A DNA stretch of 64,000 nt from Hymenobacter sp. YIM 151500-1 (GCF_025979885.1 NZ_CP110139.1:372001-436000); one strand, 5' to 3'. Shown: positions 24,901 through 33,436, counted from the stretch's first letter. Program-made: numbers and translations. The notes: a model not told the origin generated them from the letters alone.

Positions 24901-27447
24901 ATGAACAAACTGGTACTGATTGCTCCCTTGTGTCTGATGAGCGCCGCTGCCCTGGGGCAAGGCCAGGCCCTTTCCGGCCAGGTGCTGGATGCTGCGGGTA
25001 AGCCCTTAATCGGGGCTACGGTGGTGGAAAAAGGCACCAACAACGGCACCGCCACCGGCAACGATGGCCGCTTCACGCTGCGGGCCCGCACGGCCGCGCC
25101 CCGACTGCAAATCAGCTCCATTGGCTACGCCACGCAGGAAGTGGCGGGCAGTGAGGGCGTGAGCGTGCAGCTGGCCGATGCCAGCACGGGCCTGGGCGAG
25201 GTGCAGGTGGTAGGCTCCCGCAGCCAGAACCGCTCCGTCACCGACTCGCCTTCGCCGGTGGACATCATCGACCTGCGCGAGGTAACCACCAAAACCGGCC
25301 AGCTCGACGTAAACCAGCTGCTGCAATTCGTGGCGCCCTCGTTCAACTCCAACCGCCAAACCGGCTCCGACGGCGCCGACCACGTGGACCCCGCCACCTT
25401 GCGCGGCCTCGGTCCCGACCAAACCTTGGTGCTGGTGAATGGCAAGCGCCAGCACCAGTCGGCCCTGGTGAACCTGTTCGGCACCCGCGGCCGCGGCAAT
25501 ACCGGCACCGACCTGAACGTAATACCGGCCGCGGCCATTGAGCGGATTGAGATTCTGCGCGACGGGGCCGCGGCCCAGTACGGCTCCGATGCCATTGCCG
25601 GCGTCATCAACATCGTGCTGAAAAGCAACGTGAAGGAGCTGACCGCCAACGTGAACTACGGCGCCTACGACGCCAAGTACCGCTTCGACGGCCAACGTTT
25701 TGACGGCGGCAACTTCAACGCCAACCTTAACTACGGCCTGGGGCTGGGCGAGCGGGGCAGCTTCCTGAACGCCACCGTCGACTACAACCAGCGGGAGCAC
25801 ACCCAGCGGGCCAACGTGCCCAACACCGACGGCCTGGCCCGCCGCGAGTACGGCGACCCGGAAATCCGCAACGTGTCGGGCTACCTGAACTCCCGGTTTG
25901 CCCTCGGCGAGAAGTCGTACGCCTACGTGTTCGGGGGCGTCAACAAGCGGACCGGCGAGGCCTTTGCCTGGACCCGCTTCGCCGACGACGACCGGAACGT
26001 GCCCGCCATCTACCCCAACGGCTTCGACCCCATCATTACCAGCGACATCTGGGATGCCTCGGCGGTGGCCGGCGTGCGCGCAGGCCTGGGCGGGTGGGAA
26101 CTGGACGTGAGCAACAACTTCGGCTCCAACCGCTTCGAGTACGGGGTGAAGAACACGCTCAACGCCTCGCTGGGGGCCAGCTCGCCCACGTCGTTTTACG
26201 CCGGTGGGTTCCAGCTCCGGCAAAACGTGGTGAACCTGGGCCTGACGCGCAACTACAAAACCGTGCTGCAAGGCCTGAACCTGGCCGCCGGGGCCGAGTG
26301 GCGCCGGGAGTGGTACTCGTTGTTTGCGGGCGAGGAAGCGTCTTACCGCAACTACGACCCCACCGTGACGGGCGGCTCCCAGGGCTTCCCCGGCTTTCAG
26401 CCCTCCGACGTTATCGAGGCCGAGCGCGACAACGTGGCCGCCTACCTCGACGCCGAGCTGAACGTAACCCAGCGCTGGATGCTGGCCGCGGCCCTGCGCT
26501 ACGAGCACTACTCCGACTTTGGCAGCACCCTCAACTACAAAGCAGCCACCCGCTACAACCTCACCGAGTTTCTGACCCTGCGCGGCACCTTTAACACCGG
26601 CTTCCGAGCGCCCTCACTGGCTCAAATCAACTTCAACTCCACCTTCACCAACTTCGTGAACGGCACGCCGGTGGAAGTGCTGCTGGCCCGCAACAACAGC
26701 GCCGTTACGCAGAAGCTGGGCATCCCGAGCCTGGAGCAGGAAACCTCGACCAGCGCCAACGTGGGCCTCACCAGTCGCATCGGCTCCTCTCTGAGCGTTA
26801 CGCTGGATGGCTATTACATCAAGGTCCGGGACCGGGTGGTGCTGACCAGCCAGTTTTCCGCCGACGACCCCGTAATCGGGCCCGACTTGCAGGCCCTGAA
26901 CGTGGACCAGGCCCAGTTCTTCGCCAACGCCGCCGACACCCGTTCCCTGGGCCTGGATGTGGTGCTCAGCCACACCGCTACCCTGGGCACCGGCCGCCTC
27001 AACTCCACGCTGGCCGCCAACTTCAACAACCTACGCATTGACCGGGTGCGCACTTCGGGCCGCTTGGCAGGGCGGGAAGAGGAGTTCTTCGGGGCGCGGG
27101 AGCAGGCGTTTGTGAAGGCATCGGCCCCGCCGTCCAAAATCAACCTGACGTTTGACTACCAGCTGGGCCGCTTCGGGGCGTTGCTGCGCTTGGTGCGCTT
27201 CGATGAAATAACGCTGATTGACTGGGACGGCGCCCCCATGAAGTACGACAGCCGCATCACCACCGACCTGACCCTGAACTACGCTCTAACCAACCAGTTG
27301 CAGCTGGTGGTGGGCAGCGCCAACCTGTTCAACCGCTACCCCACGCTCTTCGACCCCCAGCGCACCGAAACCGGCGGGGCCTGGGACCCGGTGCAAATGG
27401 GCTCCAACGGCCGGTTTTACTTTGCTAAATTGCAGGCCCGTTTTTGA
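24901..27447 (+). CDS. TonB-dependent outer-membrane receptor with carboxypeptidase-regulatory-like domain
   Basis: An 848-residue receptor. A signal peptide (1-21) is followed by a CarboxypepD_reg-like beta-sandwich (about 22-100; GQVLDAAGKPLIGATVVEKG), the plug domain (about 110-235, with VLVNGKRQHQSALVN and EILRDGAAAQYGSDAIAGVI) and a 22-strand-type barrel ending in FYFAKLQARF with terminal aromatic. Such receptors import iron chelates, vitamins or oligosaccharides by proton-motive force through TonB. No SusD partner gene follows, so it is a stand-alone receptor with unknown ligand. The stop codon's last base is the first base of the 37-bp inverted repeat downstream. Confidence 0.9.
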   Translation: MNKLVLIAPLCLMSAAALGQGQALSGQVLDAAGKPLIGATVVEKGTNNGTATGNDGRFTLRARTAAPRLQISSIGYATQEVAGSEGVSVQLADASTGLGEVQVVGSRSQNRSVTDSPSPVDIIDLREVTTKTGQLDVNQLLQFVAPSFNSNRQTGSDGADHVDPATLRGLGPDQTLVLVNGKRQHQSALVNLFGTRGRGNTGTDLNVIPAAAIERIEILRDGAAAQYGSDAIAGVINIVLKSNVKELTANVNYGAYDAKYRFDGQRFDGGNFNANLNYGLGLGERGSFLNATVDYNQREHTQRANVPNTDGLARREYGDPEIRNVSGYLNSRFALGEKSYAYVFGGVNKRTGEAFAWTRFADDDRNVPAIYPNGFDPIITSDIWDASAVAGVRAGLGGWELDVSNNFGSNRFEYGVKNTLNASLGASSPTSFYAGGFQLRQNVVNLGLTRNYKTVLQGLNLAAGAEWRREWYSLFAGEEASYRNYDPTVTGGSQGFPGFQPSDVIEAERDNVAAYLDAELNVTQRWMLAAALRYEHYSDFGSTLNYKAATRYNLTEFLTLRGTFNTGFRAPSLAQINFNSTFTNFVNGTPVEVLLARNNSAVTQKLGIPSLEQETSTSANVGLTSRIGSSLSVTLDGYYIKVRDRVVLTSQFSADDPVIGPDLQALNVDQAQFFANAADTRSLGLDVVLSHTATLGTGRLNSTLAANFNNLRIDRVRTSGRLAGREEEFFGAREQAFVKASAPPSKINLTFDYQLGRFGALLRLVRFDEITLIDWDGAPMKYDSRITTDLTLNYALTNQLQLVVGSANLFNRYPTLFDPQRTETGGAWDPVQMGSNGRFYFAKLQARF

Positions 27448-27542
27448 AATGAGTAAAGGACTGAATGAGTAGATGAGTGAATGCCATGCAGGCTTGCTTG
27501 ACCATCATTCACTTATCTACTCATTCAGTCCTTTACTCATTT
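27447..27542. repeat. 37-bp inverted repeat of 'gaatgagt' words starting at a stop codon
   Basis: Arms 27447-27483 and 27506-27542 are reverse complements with one mismatch around a 22-nt loop. The left arm starts with the final A of the receptor stop codon TGA. The same words appear at 5618, 6986, 7221, 47970 and 63761. Confidence 0.88.
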
Positions 27543-27649
27543 TCAGTAGTAGGTCATGAGTAATAGGATAGTGGACGAGCAGCACAACGGTATAAGCCAA
27601 CGGTTTGCCATCTTACTACCAACTACCTACTGCCTACTACCTACCTAAT

Positions 27650-28186
27650 ATGAAAATCCGCTCCACTACCGTGCTCGGCGTGCGCCACAACGGCGAAGTA
27701 GCCCTGGGCGCCGATGGCCAAGCTACCATGGACAAGCACGTGGCCAAAAGCAACGTGCGCAAGGTGCGCAAGCTCCAGGATGGCAAAATTGTAACCGGCT
27801 TTGCCGGCTCCACCGCCGATGCCTTCCTGCTGCTCGATAAGTTTGAGGAGAAGCTGAGCGGCTACGGCGGGCAGCTGCGCCGCGCGGCCATCGAGCTGGC
27901 CAAGGAGTGGCGCAAAGACCAGTACCTGCGCAAGCTCGAAGCCATGATGGTGGTCTGCGACCGGGACGAGCTGCTCATCATTGCCGGCTCCGGCGACGTG
28001 CTGGAGCCCGACTCCGACGTGGCCGCCATCGGCTCGGGCGCCATGTATGCCCAGTCGGCCGCGCTGGCCCTGAAGAAGCACGCACCCCACCTCTCGGCCC
28101 GCCAGATGGTGGAAGAAGCCCTGCACATTGCCGCCGACATCTGCATCTACACCAATCACAACCTGATGATTGAGCAGCCGGTATAG
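27650..28186 (+). CDS. hslV: ATP-dependent protease proteolytic subunit HslV
   Basis: A 178-residue proteasome-beta-like N-terminal threonine peptidase. The sequence starts MKIRSTTVLGVRHNGEVALG: the catalytic threonine (TTV) is residue 6, so the first five residues must be removed, unlike the E. coli protein where Thr is residue 2. GADGQATM and the lysine-bearing VRKVRKL region, GFAGSTADAF and GSGAMYAQSAA are conserved. HslV forms a double hexamer and degrades misfolded proteins with the HslU ATPase, whose gene is not in the window. The start at 27650 was preferred to an upstream one inside the spacer, which would add 15 residues. Confidence 0.93.
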   Translation: MKIRSTTVLGVRHNGEVALGADGQATMDKHVAKSNVRKVRKLQDGKIVTGFAGSTADAFLLLDKFEEKLSGYGGQLRRAAIELAKEWRKDQYLRKLEAMMVVCDRDELLIIAGSGDVLEPDSDVAAIGSGAMYAQSAALALKKHAPHLSARQMVEEALHIAADICIYTNHNLMIEQPV

Positions 28187-28193
28187 GTGCTCA

Positions 28194-28321
28194 GCCGCAA
28201 GCTGTACGCCACAAGCTGCAAGCTTTTCGGCGGCTGATGCCTTGTTCGTCATCCTTTACAGCGTTTTCCTTTTCCTGATTTTGCCCAAAAGCTTGCGGCT
28301 TGCAGCTTACGGCTTGAAGCT
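28194..28321. repeat. Inverted repeat of 'caagctgcaagct' words between hslV and the deoxyhypusine-synthase homologue
   Basis: Arms at about 28194-28228 and 28288-28321 share AGCCGCAAGCTG/CAAGCTTTT-like words in opposite orientation, with several mismatches, around a T-rich loop. The word family is the same as at 4506-4585 and 55521-55601. It starts 8 bp after the hslV stop. Confidence 0.75.
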
Positions 28322-28329
28322 TACCCAAC

Positions 28330-29301
28330 ATGAACGTTACCAACTTCCTCAAGCACCACTACCGCCACTTCAACGCTGCTGCCCTGATTGACGCCGCCGA
28401 GGGCTACAACAAGCACCTGGCCGAGGGGGGCAAGATGATGATTACCCTGGCCGGGGCCATGAGCACCGCCGAAATGGGCATTCAGCTGGCCGAGCTGATC
28501 CGGCAAGACAAGGTGCAGATTATCTCCTGCACGGGTGCCAACCTGGAAGAAGACATTTTCAACCTCGTGGCCCACGACTTCTACGAGCGAGTGCCCCACT
28601 ACCGCGACCTGAGCGCTGCCGACGAGCAGGCCCTGCTGGAGCGCCACCTCAACCGCGTCACCGATACCTGCATTCCCGAGGAAGAAGCCATGCGCCGCCT
28701 GGAGCACTCGGTGCTGAAGTTCTGGGAGCAGGCCGATAAGGCCGGGGAGCGGTACTTCCCCCACGAGTTTTTCTACCAGATTCTGCGCTCGGGCGAGCTG
28801 GAGCAGTACTACCAGATTGACCCCAAAGACTCCTGGATGCTGGCCGCCGCCGAGAAAAACCTGCCCATCGTGTGCCCCGGCTGGGAAGATTCCACCCTGG
28901 GCAACATCTACGCCGGCCACGTCATTTCGGGCGACATCAAGAACGTGCACACCGTGCGCACCGGCATCGAGTACATGATGTACCTAGCCGAGTGGTACAC
29001 CCAAAACGCCACCGAGGAAAGCACCGTGGGCTTCTTCCAGATCGGGGGTGGCATTGCCGGCGACTTTCCCATCTGCGTGGTGCCCATGCTGCACCAGGAC
29101 TTGCAGCGCACGGGCGTGCCGCTGTGGGGTTACTTCTGCCAGATTTCGGACTCCACCACCTCCTACGGCTCCTACTCCGGCGCCGTGCCCAACGAGAAAA
29201 TCACCTGGGGCAAGCTGGGCCAGCACACGCCCAAGTTCATCATCGAGTCGGACGCTACCATCGTGGCCCCGCTGATTTTTGCCATGGTGCTGGGGCAGTA
29301 A
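28330..29301 (+). CDS. Deoxyhypusine synthase family protein
   Basis: A 323-residue protein covering the whole deoxyhypusine synthase fold. NAD-binding landmarks TLAGAMSTAEMG, SCTGANLEEDIFN and GGGIAGDF are present. The C-terminal ITWGKLGQ carries K295 at the position of the catalytic lysine (K329 of the human enzyme, in VSWGKI). In eukaryotes and archaea the enzyme modifies eIF5A/aIF5A, which bacteria lack; bacterial homologues are thought to act on other amine acceptors, for example homospermidine formation or an EF-P-like target (not settled). It is followed by a terminator, so is likely the end of a short transcript with hslV. Confidence 0.88.
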   Translation: MNVTNFLKHHYRHFNAAALIDAAEGYNKHLAEGGKMMITLAGAMSTAEMGIQLAELIRQDKVQIISCTGANLEEDIFNLVAHDFYERVPHYRDLSAADEQALLERHLNRVTDTCIPEEEAMRRLEHSVLKFWEQADKAGERYFPHEFFYQILRSGELEQYYQIDPKDSWMLAAAEKNLPIVCPGWEDSTLGNIYAGHVISGDIKNVHTVRTGIEYMMYLAEWYTQNATEESTVGFFQIGGGIAGDFPICVVPMLHQDLQRTGVPLWGYFCQISDSTTSYGSYSGAVPNEKITWGKLGQHTPKFIIESDATIVAPLIFAMVLGQ

Positions 29302-29325
29302 GTGGCTGCTTGGCCGAATAGAAAC

Positions 29326-29358
29326 GCCCGCCGCTGATGTTCAGTGGCGGGCTTTTTC
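29326..29358 (+). terminator. Rho-independent terminator after the deoxyhypusine-synthase homologue
   Basis: A 12-bp perfect stem (GCCCGCCGCTGA/TCAGTGGCGGGC) with a 3-nt loop is followed by TTTTT, 24 bp past the stop codon. Confidence 0.85.
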
Positions 29359-29423
29359 GTTTTGATGGCAGTTGTCAGCAGATGGATAGTGAGCTATTGA
29401 GACAGTCGCTTTATTTTTCACAT

Positions 29424-29666
29424 ATGAAAAACGTGACCGTAACCCTACCCGAATCGGTAGAAGCCGAAGAATGGGAGCTGAAAATGATGCTGGCAGCTAT
29501 GCTCTATCAGCAAGGCAAGGCCACGGGCGGCGAAGCGGCCGAAATAGCCGGTATGAGCAAGCGCACCTTTCTGAAAATGCTGGGCAAGTTTGGCGTATCC
29601 GTCTTTAGCGACTCCGTAGACGATCTGCTAACCGACGTTCAGAATGCCGGCGGTCGTAATAGCTGA
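29424..29666 (+). CDS. UPF0175-family antitoxin (pair 2)
   Basis: An 80-residue protein started at the ATG at 29424; an upstream in-frame start would add unconserved residues. The layout is the UPF0175 one: MKNVTVTLPESVE strand, helix EWELKMMLAAMLYQQGKA, then the helix-turn-helix TGGEAAEIAGMSKRTFLKML and FGVSVFSDS. It is a paralogue of the protein at 16523-16795. It probably binds and represses its own promoter and neutralises the downstream PIN-like toxin (established for some family pairs, inferred here). The toxin start overlaps its 3' end by 23 bp. Confidence 0.82.
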   Translation: MKNVTVTLPESVEAEEWELKMMLAAMLYQQGKATGGEAAEIAGMSKRTFLKMLGKFGVSVFSDSVDDLLTDVQNAGGRNS

Positions 29667-30114
29667 TACCAGCTGCCTGATTTACCTGACGTCGCTGGCG
29701 CAGCTAGAGCTACTGCCGCAGCTGTATTCTAAGGTCTGGATTACGCCAACGGTGGCGGCCGAATACGGGCTGCCGCTGCCGGCTTGGATGCGCATGCAGG
29801 CTCCGCGAGAAGAAATTCGGACGATCATCTTTGGGGCGAGCATGGACATAGGGGAAGCCAGCGCCATTGCCTTAGCCCTCGAAACTCCCGATTGTGTAGT
29901 GGTGCTGGACGACCGACGGGGCCGCCGGGCAGCCAACCGCCTGCATCTGCTGACTACCGGCACGCTGGGCTTGCTGGTGGCTGCCAAGCAGCGCGGATTA
30001 CTCCCTGCCGTACGCCCATTGGTTGCGCAACTATTGGCCAGCGGTATGCATTTGTCGCCCGAAGTGGAAGCCAGCATATGCCGCCCAGGTAGACCGCCTG
30101 GTATTTTCTGCTAA
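29644..30114 (+). CDS. DUF3368 PIN-like toxin (pair 2)
   Basis: A 156-residue protein whose ATG lies inside the antitoxin gene. It starts MPAVVIADTSCLIYLTSLAQ, with the PIN acidic residue D8, then TVAAEYGLPLPAW, SAIALALETPDCVVVLDD with a second acidic cluster, and LTTGTLGLLVAAKQRGLL. It is a paralogue of the toxin at 16117. The last residues, CRPGRPPGIFC, are unlike the family; shifting the frame at the CCGCCC run near 30072 gives CRQVDRLVFSAK with a stop at 30116-30118. That reads like a natural end, so a recent one-base insertion is possible. Confidence 0.8.
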   Translation: MPAVVIADTSCLIYLTSLAQLELLPQLYSKVWITPTVAAEYGLPLPAWMRMQAPREEIRTIIFGASMDIGEASAIALALETPDCVVVLDDRRGRRAANRLHLLTTGTLGLLVAAKQRGLLPAVRPLVAQLLASGMHLSPEVEASICRPGRPPGIFC

Positions 30115-30232
30115 ATAAGCTTCTCCACTTCGGTAGCTACGCGGCCACTCCGCCCGCGCCGCGTGCCCGCAGCACCACCGGCGCGGCCTACCCGCGGCAG
30201 AGCTGAGCGGCTGCACAAGGAGTAAGCAAGAA

Positions 30233-30286
30233 AAACCCGAACCGGCCCGCCGCAGAAGCTTCTGCGGCGGGCCGGTTCGGGTTTGG
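30233..30286. terminator. Perfect palindromic bidirectional terminator
   Basis: A 26-bp stem with essentially no loop (arms starting AACCCGAACCGGCCCGCCGC) is bordered by AAAAA and TTT. It lies between the plus-strand toxin and the minus-strand DUF3667 gene and can end transcripts from both. Confidence 0.85.
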
Positions 30287-30303
30287 ATAAACTCAGAATT
30301 AGG

Positions 30304-31167
30304 TTAGCGGCCAGCTGATGGCGCAGTACGTTCCATTTTCAACTTGGCCTGCTGCTGCAGGGCTGCTTTGAAGGTAGACCAGTTGAGGGCGTAGGTGAGT
30401 GCCACCACCATGAAGATGCAGGTCAGGTAGCCCAGCGTATAGGTCATAAAGCCGCGCCAGAGACGGCCCGCCAGGCTAAGGCCGGTGTGCGTAAGCAAGC
30501 TGCCATAGGCCCACGTGGTGTAGGCAAACACCGGCAGCATAAACACCATGCTAACCGTACCGATTTGGGGCGTACCGCTGTAGATGTACATCACCGGCAG
30601 GTACAGCAAGGCGAAAAAGTTGCAGATGGCTATAATAAACGCCGCAATAATCAGGCATTCGGCGTAGTTGTAGCCACCCCGCCGCAGAAACCAGCGCGCA
30701 AACAGTGCCCACACCGGCACCATAGCCACGTAGCACCAGCTCAGGTACTTCATGAAGAAGGTGGTAAAGATTTGCTGCATCTGCCACACGGCGTCAGGCA
30801 CGGTAGGGTCCTTCGGGGGCAGAAAACTAATGTGCAGCACTGCCGAAAGCAGCGCGTACAGGCCGGTCACTATAAACAGCAATGACAAGGGCCGGAAGTG
30901 GTCGACGCGCTGGCCGGCCAGGTAGGCCCGAATGGTGGGGCCGGGGCGCCGCACCATGGTTTTCAGCGTGTACAGAATGCCCTTATCGACGTGCCAGATA
31001 GAATGCAGCACGTCGTGGGGCATGTCCTTCAGCGTGAGGCGGTGCGTGTGATGCGCGTCCTGCCCGCAGCGGCCGCAGTACCGGTCGGGCACGGCGTGGC
31101 CGCAGTTCAGGCACTCTGCCGCATGGGCCGAGGCAGCAGGAGAGGTAGGAGCAACGGACGTTTCCAT
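30304..31167 (-). CDS. DUF3667 membrane protein with N-terminal zinc ribbon
   Basis: A 287-residue protein. The N-terminus has a C-x2-C ... C-x2-C motif (CLNCGHAVPDRYCGRCGQ, about residues 20-37), a likely zinc ribbon. The DUF3667 signature region LHSIWHVDKGILYTLKTM and PGPTIRAYLAGQRVDHFRPL follows (about 50-95), then five to six transmembrane segments. The family is common in Bacteroidota and has no known function. The cytoplasmic ribbon followed by a helix bundle resembles YIP1/DUF-type membrane proteins. It is single, with a bidirectional terminator downstream. Confidence 0.83.
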   Translation of the reverse strand: METSVAPTSPAASAHAAECLNCGHAVPDRYCGRCGQDAHHTHRLTLKDMPHDVLHSIWHVDKGILYTLKTMVRRPGPTIRAYLAGQRVDHFRPLSLLFIVTGLYALLSAVLHISFLPPKDPTVPDAVWQMQQIFTTFFMKYLSWCYVAMVPVWALFARWFLRRGGYNYAECLIIAAFIIAICNFFALLYLPVMYIYSGTPQIGTVSMVFMLPVFAYTTWAYGSLLTHTGLSLAGRLWRGFMTYTLGYLTCIFMVVALTYALNWSTFKAALQQQAKLKMERTAPSAGR

Positions 31168-31240
31168 AGGCGCGAGAGGTGGCTGGTAAGCAGCAAGTGA
31201 GCTGGCTGTGAGAAAGATACTAAAGCCAGGGTATAGACGA

Positions 31241-31268
31241 TAAAAACTAGAGCTCTAGCTCTAGTTTT
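31241..31268 (-). terminator. Terminator downstream of the first SDR gene
   Basis: The self-complementary AAAACTAGAGCTCTAGCTC-containing hairpin (31243-31268) is followed on the minus strand by TTTTTA, 11 bp after the SDR stop codon. The words CTAGCTCTAG also occur in the menD insertion. Confidence 0.7.
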
Positions 31269-31278
31269 GTGGGCCAGT

Positions 31279-32025
31279 CTACCACCCGATTTCCTGCTTG
31301 TCCTCGAAAAAGCGGCCGGTGGGGCCGTCATCGGGCAGGGTGGCGGCCCAGATGATGCCTGCCACTGAGTCGGCCACGGGGCGGGCGCCCATGTCCGCCA
31401 TGCCGGGGGCCGTGGCCACAAAGCCGGGGTTGACGGCGTTGACCAGGATGCCTTCGGGCTTCAGCTCCCGCGCCAGCTGCACGGTCAGGCCGTTGAGGGC
31501 CAGCTTCGACAGGCCGTAGGAGGTCATCAGCGCCGGGTGCACGGGCAGGCCGAAAATGGGGTGGCTGAACGAGCCCGCCCCGCTCGATATGTTGACGATG
31601 CGCGGATGGCGGCCCCGTTGTGGCAGCGGGTGCAGGGCTTTAATCAGGCGCCACGTCCCGAACAGGTTTGTTTCAAATGCCGCCTGGGCCGCCACCAGGT
31701 CGGTGTGCAGGGGCGTGATGCCGTAGTCGAACCCACTGCCCGCGTTGTTGATGAGCACGTCGAGCCGGCCGAACCGCTGCTGGATGAAATCGGCTAGCTG
31801 CTGCACGCTGGCGTCGTTGGTGATGTCGGCGGCCTGGGCGGTGGCCTGGCGCGAGCCGGTGGCGAGCTTGCCGGCCAGCTCCTCGGCCTTGGCCAGGTCG
31901 CGGGCCGTAATGATGACCTCGAAGCCCTGGGCCAGCAGGGCCTGGGCCAGGCCAAAGCCAATGCCTTCTTCGCGGCTGACGCCGGTGATGAGAACAAGCG
32001 GCTGGGGTTGGGAAGACGTGCGCAT
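31279..32025 (-). CDS. SDR-family oxidoreductase
   Basis: A 248-residue short-chain dehydrogenase/reductase started at the ATG at 32025. The frame remains open upstream to 32802, but that part is the antisense of the DUF1264 gene. Features are the cofactor loop LITGVSREEGIGFG (12-25), NNAG (93-96), the catalytic S148 with Y170-x3-K174, and VNPGFV after the active site. Acidic or basic cofactor-selecting residues (AR after strand 2, residues 41-42) suggest NADPH. Substrate is unknown. It is divergent from the DUF1264 lipoprotein gene. Confidence 0.85.
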   Translation of the reverse strand: MRTSSQPQPLVLITGVSREEGIGFGLAQALLAQGFEVIITARDLAKAEELAGKLATGSRQATAQAADITNDASVQQLADFIQQRFGRLDVLINNAGSGFDYGITPLHTDLVAAQAAFETNLFGTWRLIKALHPLPQRGRHPRIVNISSGAGSFSHPIFGLPVHPALMTSYGLSKLALNGLTVQLARELKPEGILVNAVNPGFVATAPGMADMGARPVADSVAGIIWAATLPDDGPTGRFFEDKQEIGW

Positions 32026-32151
32026 GGTGGAGGAAGAAAACAGGTGAGCACTACAAGCCAAGATACGGCCCGGCTGCCCCCGGTCAACCCAATCTCCACC
32101 ATAACGCCGCCGCCGGCCGCGCGTAAGCACAGGCTCATCTAGCCCAAGCCT

Positions 32152-32898
32152 ATGCGTCGTTTCCTGATTGCGCTGCCCGCGCTGCTCGTGCTTGCCGCCT
32201 GCGGCGACCAGAACACCACGTCGCCGGTGACGGCGCCCGGCGCCGAGAAATCCACCAAAACCAAGGTGCTGGAAGCCGGCGCCGACGTGCTCCAGGGCAA
32301 GGCCCCGCTGCGCCAGCTGGATATGTACCTCAACGGGTTTCACTTCTACGGCGGCAACATGAAGGGCCAGATGGAGGCCCACCACTTCTGCCAGAAGCTG
32401 AATGAAGACGTGACCCAGTGCGTGATTTACGACGGCAACGGGGCCGGAGCCAAGATTATGGGCATCGAGTACATCGTGTCGCGGCGCTTGTTTGAGCAGC
32501 TGCCCGAAGCCGAGAAAAAGCTCTGGCACAGCCACGCCTACGAGGTGAAGTCGGGTACGCTGGTGGCGCCGGGCCTGCCCGACGTGGCCGAGCACGAGCT
32601 GATGGAGCAGATTGTGAGCACCTACGGCAAAACCTTGCACACCTGGCACACCGACCGCGACAAGGAATTGCCCTTCGGCGCGCCCCAATTGATGATGGGC
32701 TTCACTAAAGACGGCCAGGCCGACACTGCCATGGTAGCCCAGCGCGACCAGCGCCTGAACGTGTCGAGCCGGGAAAAGCGCCGCCAGCGCGCCGACATCC
32801 AAGCCCCGCCCGTGCTACCCGGCGCCGACGCCTGGGAGAAAGGCGAAGTGCGGCAGTTTGACGTAGTAGACCACGCCACCCCCGGCCACGCGCACTGA
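32152..32898 (+). CDS. DUF1264/OBAP-family lipoprotein
   Basis: A 248-residue protein. It has a lipoprotein signal with Cys17 (LLVLAAC). The domain from about residue 40 has PLRQLDMYLNGFHFY, MEAHHFCQKLNEDV, QCVIYDGNGAGAKIMGIEY and WHSHAYEVKSG, the histidine-rich pattern of the DUF1264 family, related to plant oil-body-associated proteins (OBAP). The function is unknown; lipid association has been proposed for the plant relatives. Standing alone, divergent from the SDR gene, about 110 bp upstream of the AraC-type regulator gene, with no obvious link between them. Confidence 0.85.
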   Translation: MRRFLIALPALLVLAACGDQNTTSPVTAPGAEKSTKTKVLEAGADVLQGKAPLRQLDMYLNGFHFYGGNMKGQMEAHHFCQKLNEDVTQCVIYDGNGAGAKIMGIEYIVSRRLFEQLPEAEKKLWHSHAYEVKSGTLVAPGLPDVAEHELMEQIVSTYGKTLHTWHTDRDKELPFGAPQLMMGFTKDGQADTAMVAQRDQRLNVSSREKRRQRADIQAPPVLPGADAWEKGEVRQFDVVDHATPGHAH

Positions 32899-33010
32899 GT
32901 CTGCTGGTAGCGCGGGCTTCAGCTCGCCGCTCTTTCGGGTGGCTGTGGTATCTTATCGGGGAGCGGCGGGCCGAAGCCCGTGCTACCATCGTTTTACCGC
33001 GTATTGCACC

Positions 33011-33436
33011 ATGCCTACTCCCATTCCCAAGAAAATCCTGGCTCGCCAGCACGAAATCACCGCCGACTTCCGGCGCGAGGTAGACCAGCACCTGGCCGAC
33101 ATCGTGGCGGGCAGGGCCACGGAGATGTGGGAAATCCGGGATTTGGCGGCCCGGCTTTGCATTCATCCCACCCACCTGAGCAACACCGTCAAGCTCACCA
33201 CCGGCCACTCGCCCTGCACTTATTTCGAAGCACGCATCATGGATATAGCCCGGCAGCAGCTCCAGGACCCCCACCGCTCCGTAGCCGACATTGCCCAGGG
33301 CCTCACCTTCGACCCTTCCAACTTCACCAAGTTTTTCAAGCGGTTTGAGGGCTGCACGCCCTTGCAGTACCGCGAGCGGGTGCGGGCCGAGCAGCGGGCG
33401 GCCCCGGCCGAAAAAACGGAAACAGTCACCATTTAA
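33011..33436 (+). CDS. AraC-type helix-turn-helix regulator without sensor domain
   Basis: A 141-residue protein started at the ATG at 33011. It consists almost solely of the AraC DNA-binding domain: the first helix-turn-helix EIRDLAARLCIHPTHLSNTV and the second SVADIAQGLTFDPSNFTKFF, with the signature RFEGCTPLQYRER. The N-terminal effector domain normally found is missing; only 35 residues precede the first HTH. It probably controls the SDR gene 75 bp downstream on the same strand (inference). It may act without ligand or as a partner-dependent regulator. Confidence 0.83.
   Translation: MPTPIPKKILARQHEITADFRREVDQHLADIVAGRATEMWEIRDLAARLCIHPTHLSNTVKLTTGHSPCTYFEARIMDIARQQLQDPHRSVADIAQGLTFDPSNFTKFFKRFEGCTPLQYRERVRAEQRAAPAEKTETVTI

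Noticed and set aside
25006..26508. Minus-strand open frame of 500 codons
   Set aside because: It is the shadow of the TonB receptor gene, with a His/Val/Gly-rich composition typical of antisense frames here.
32026..32802. N-terminal extension of the minus-strand SDR frame
   Set aside because: The extra 259 codons are antisense to the DUF1264 gene; the SDR cofactor loop begins right after the ATG at 32025.
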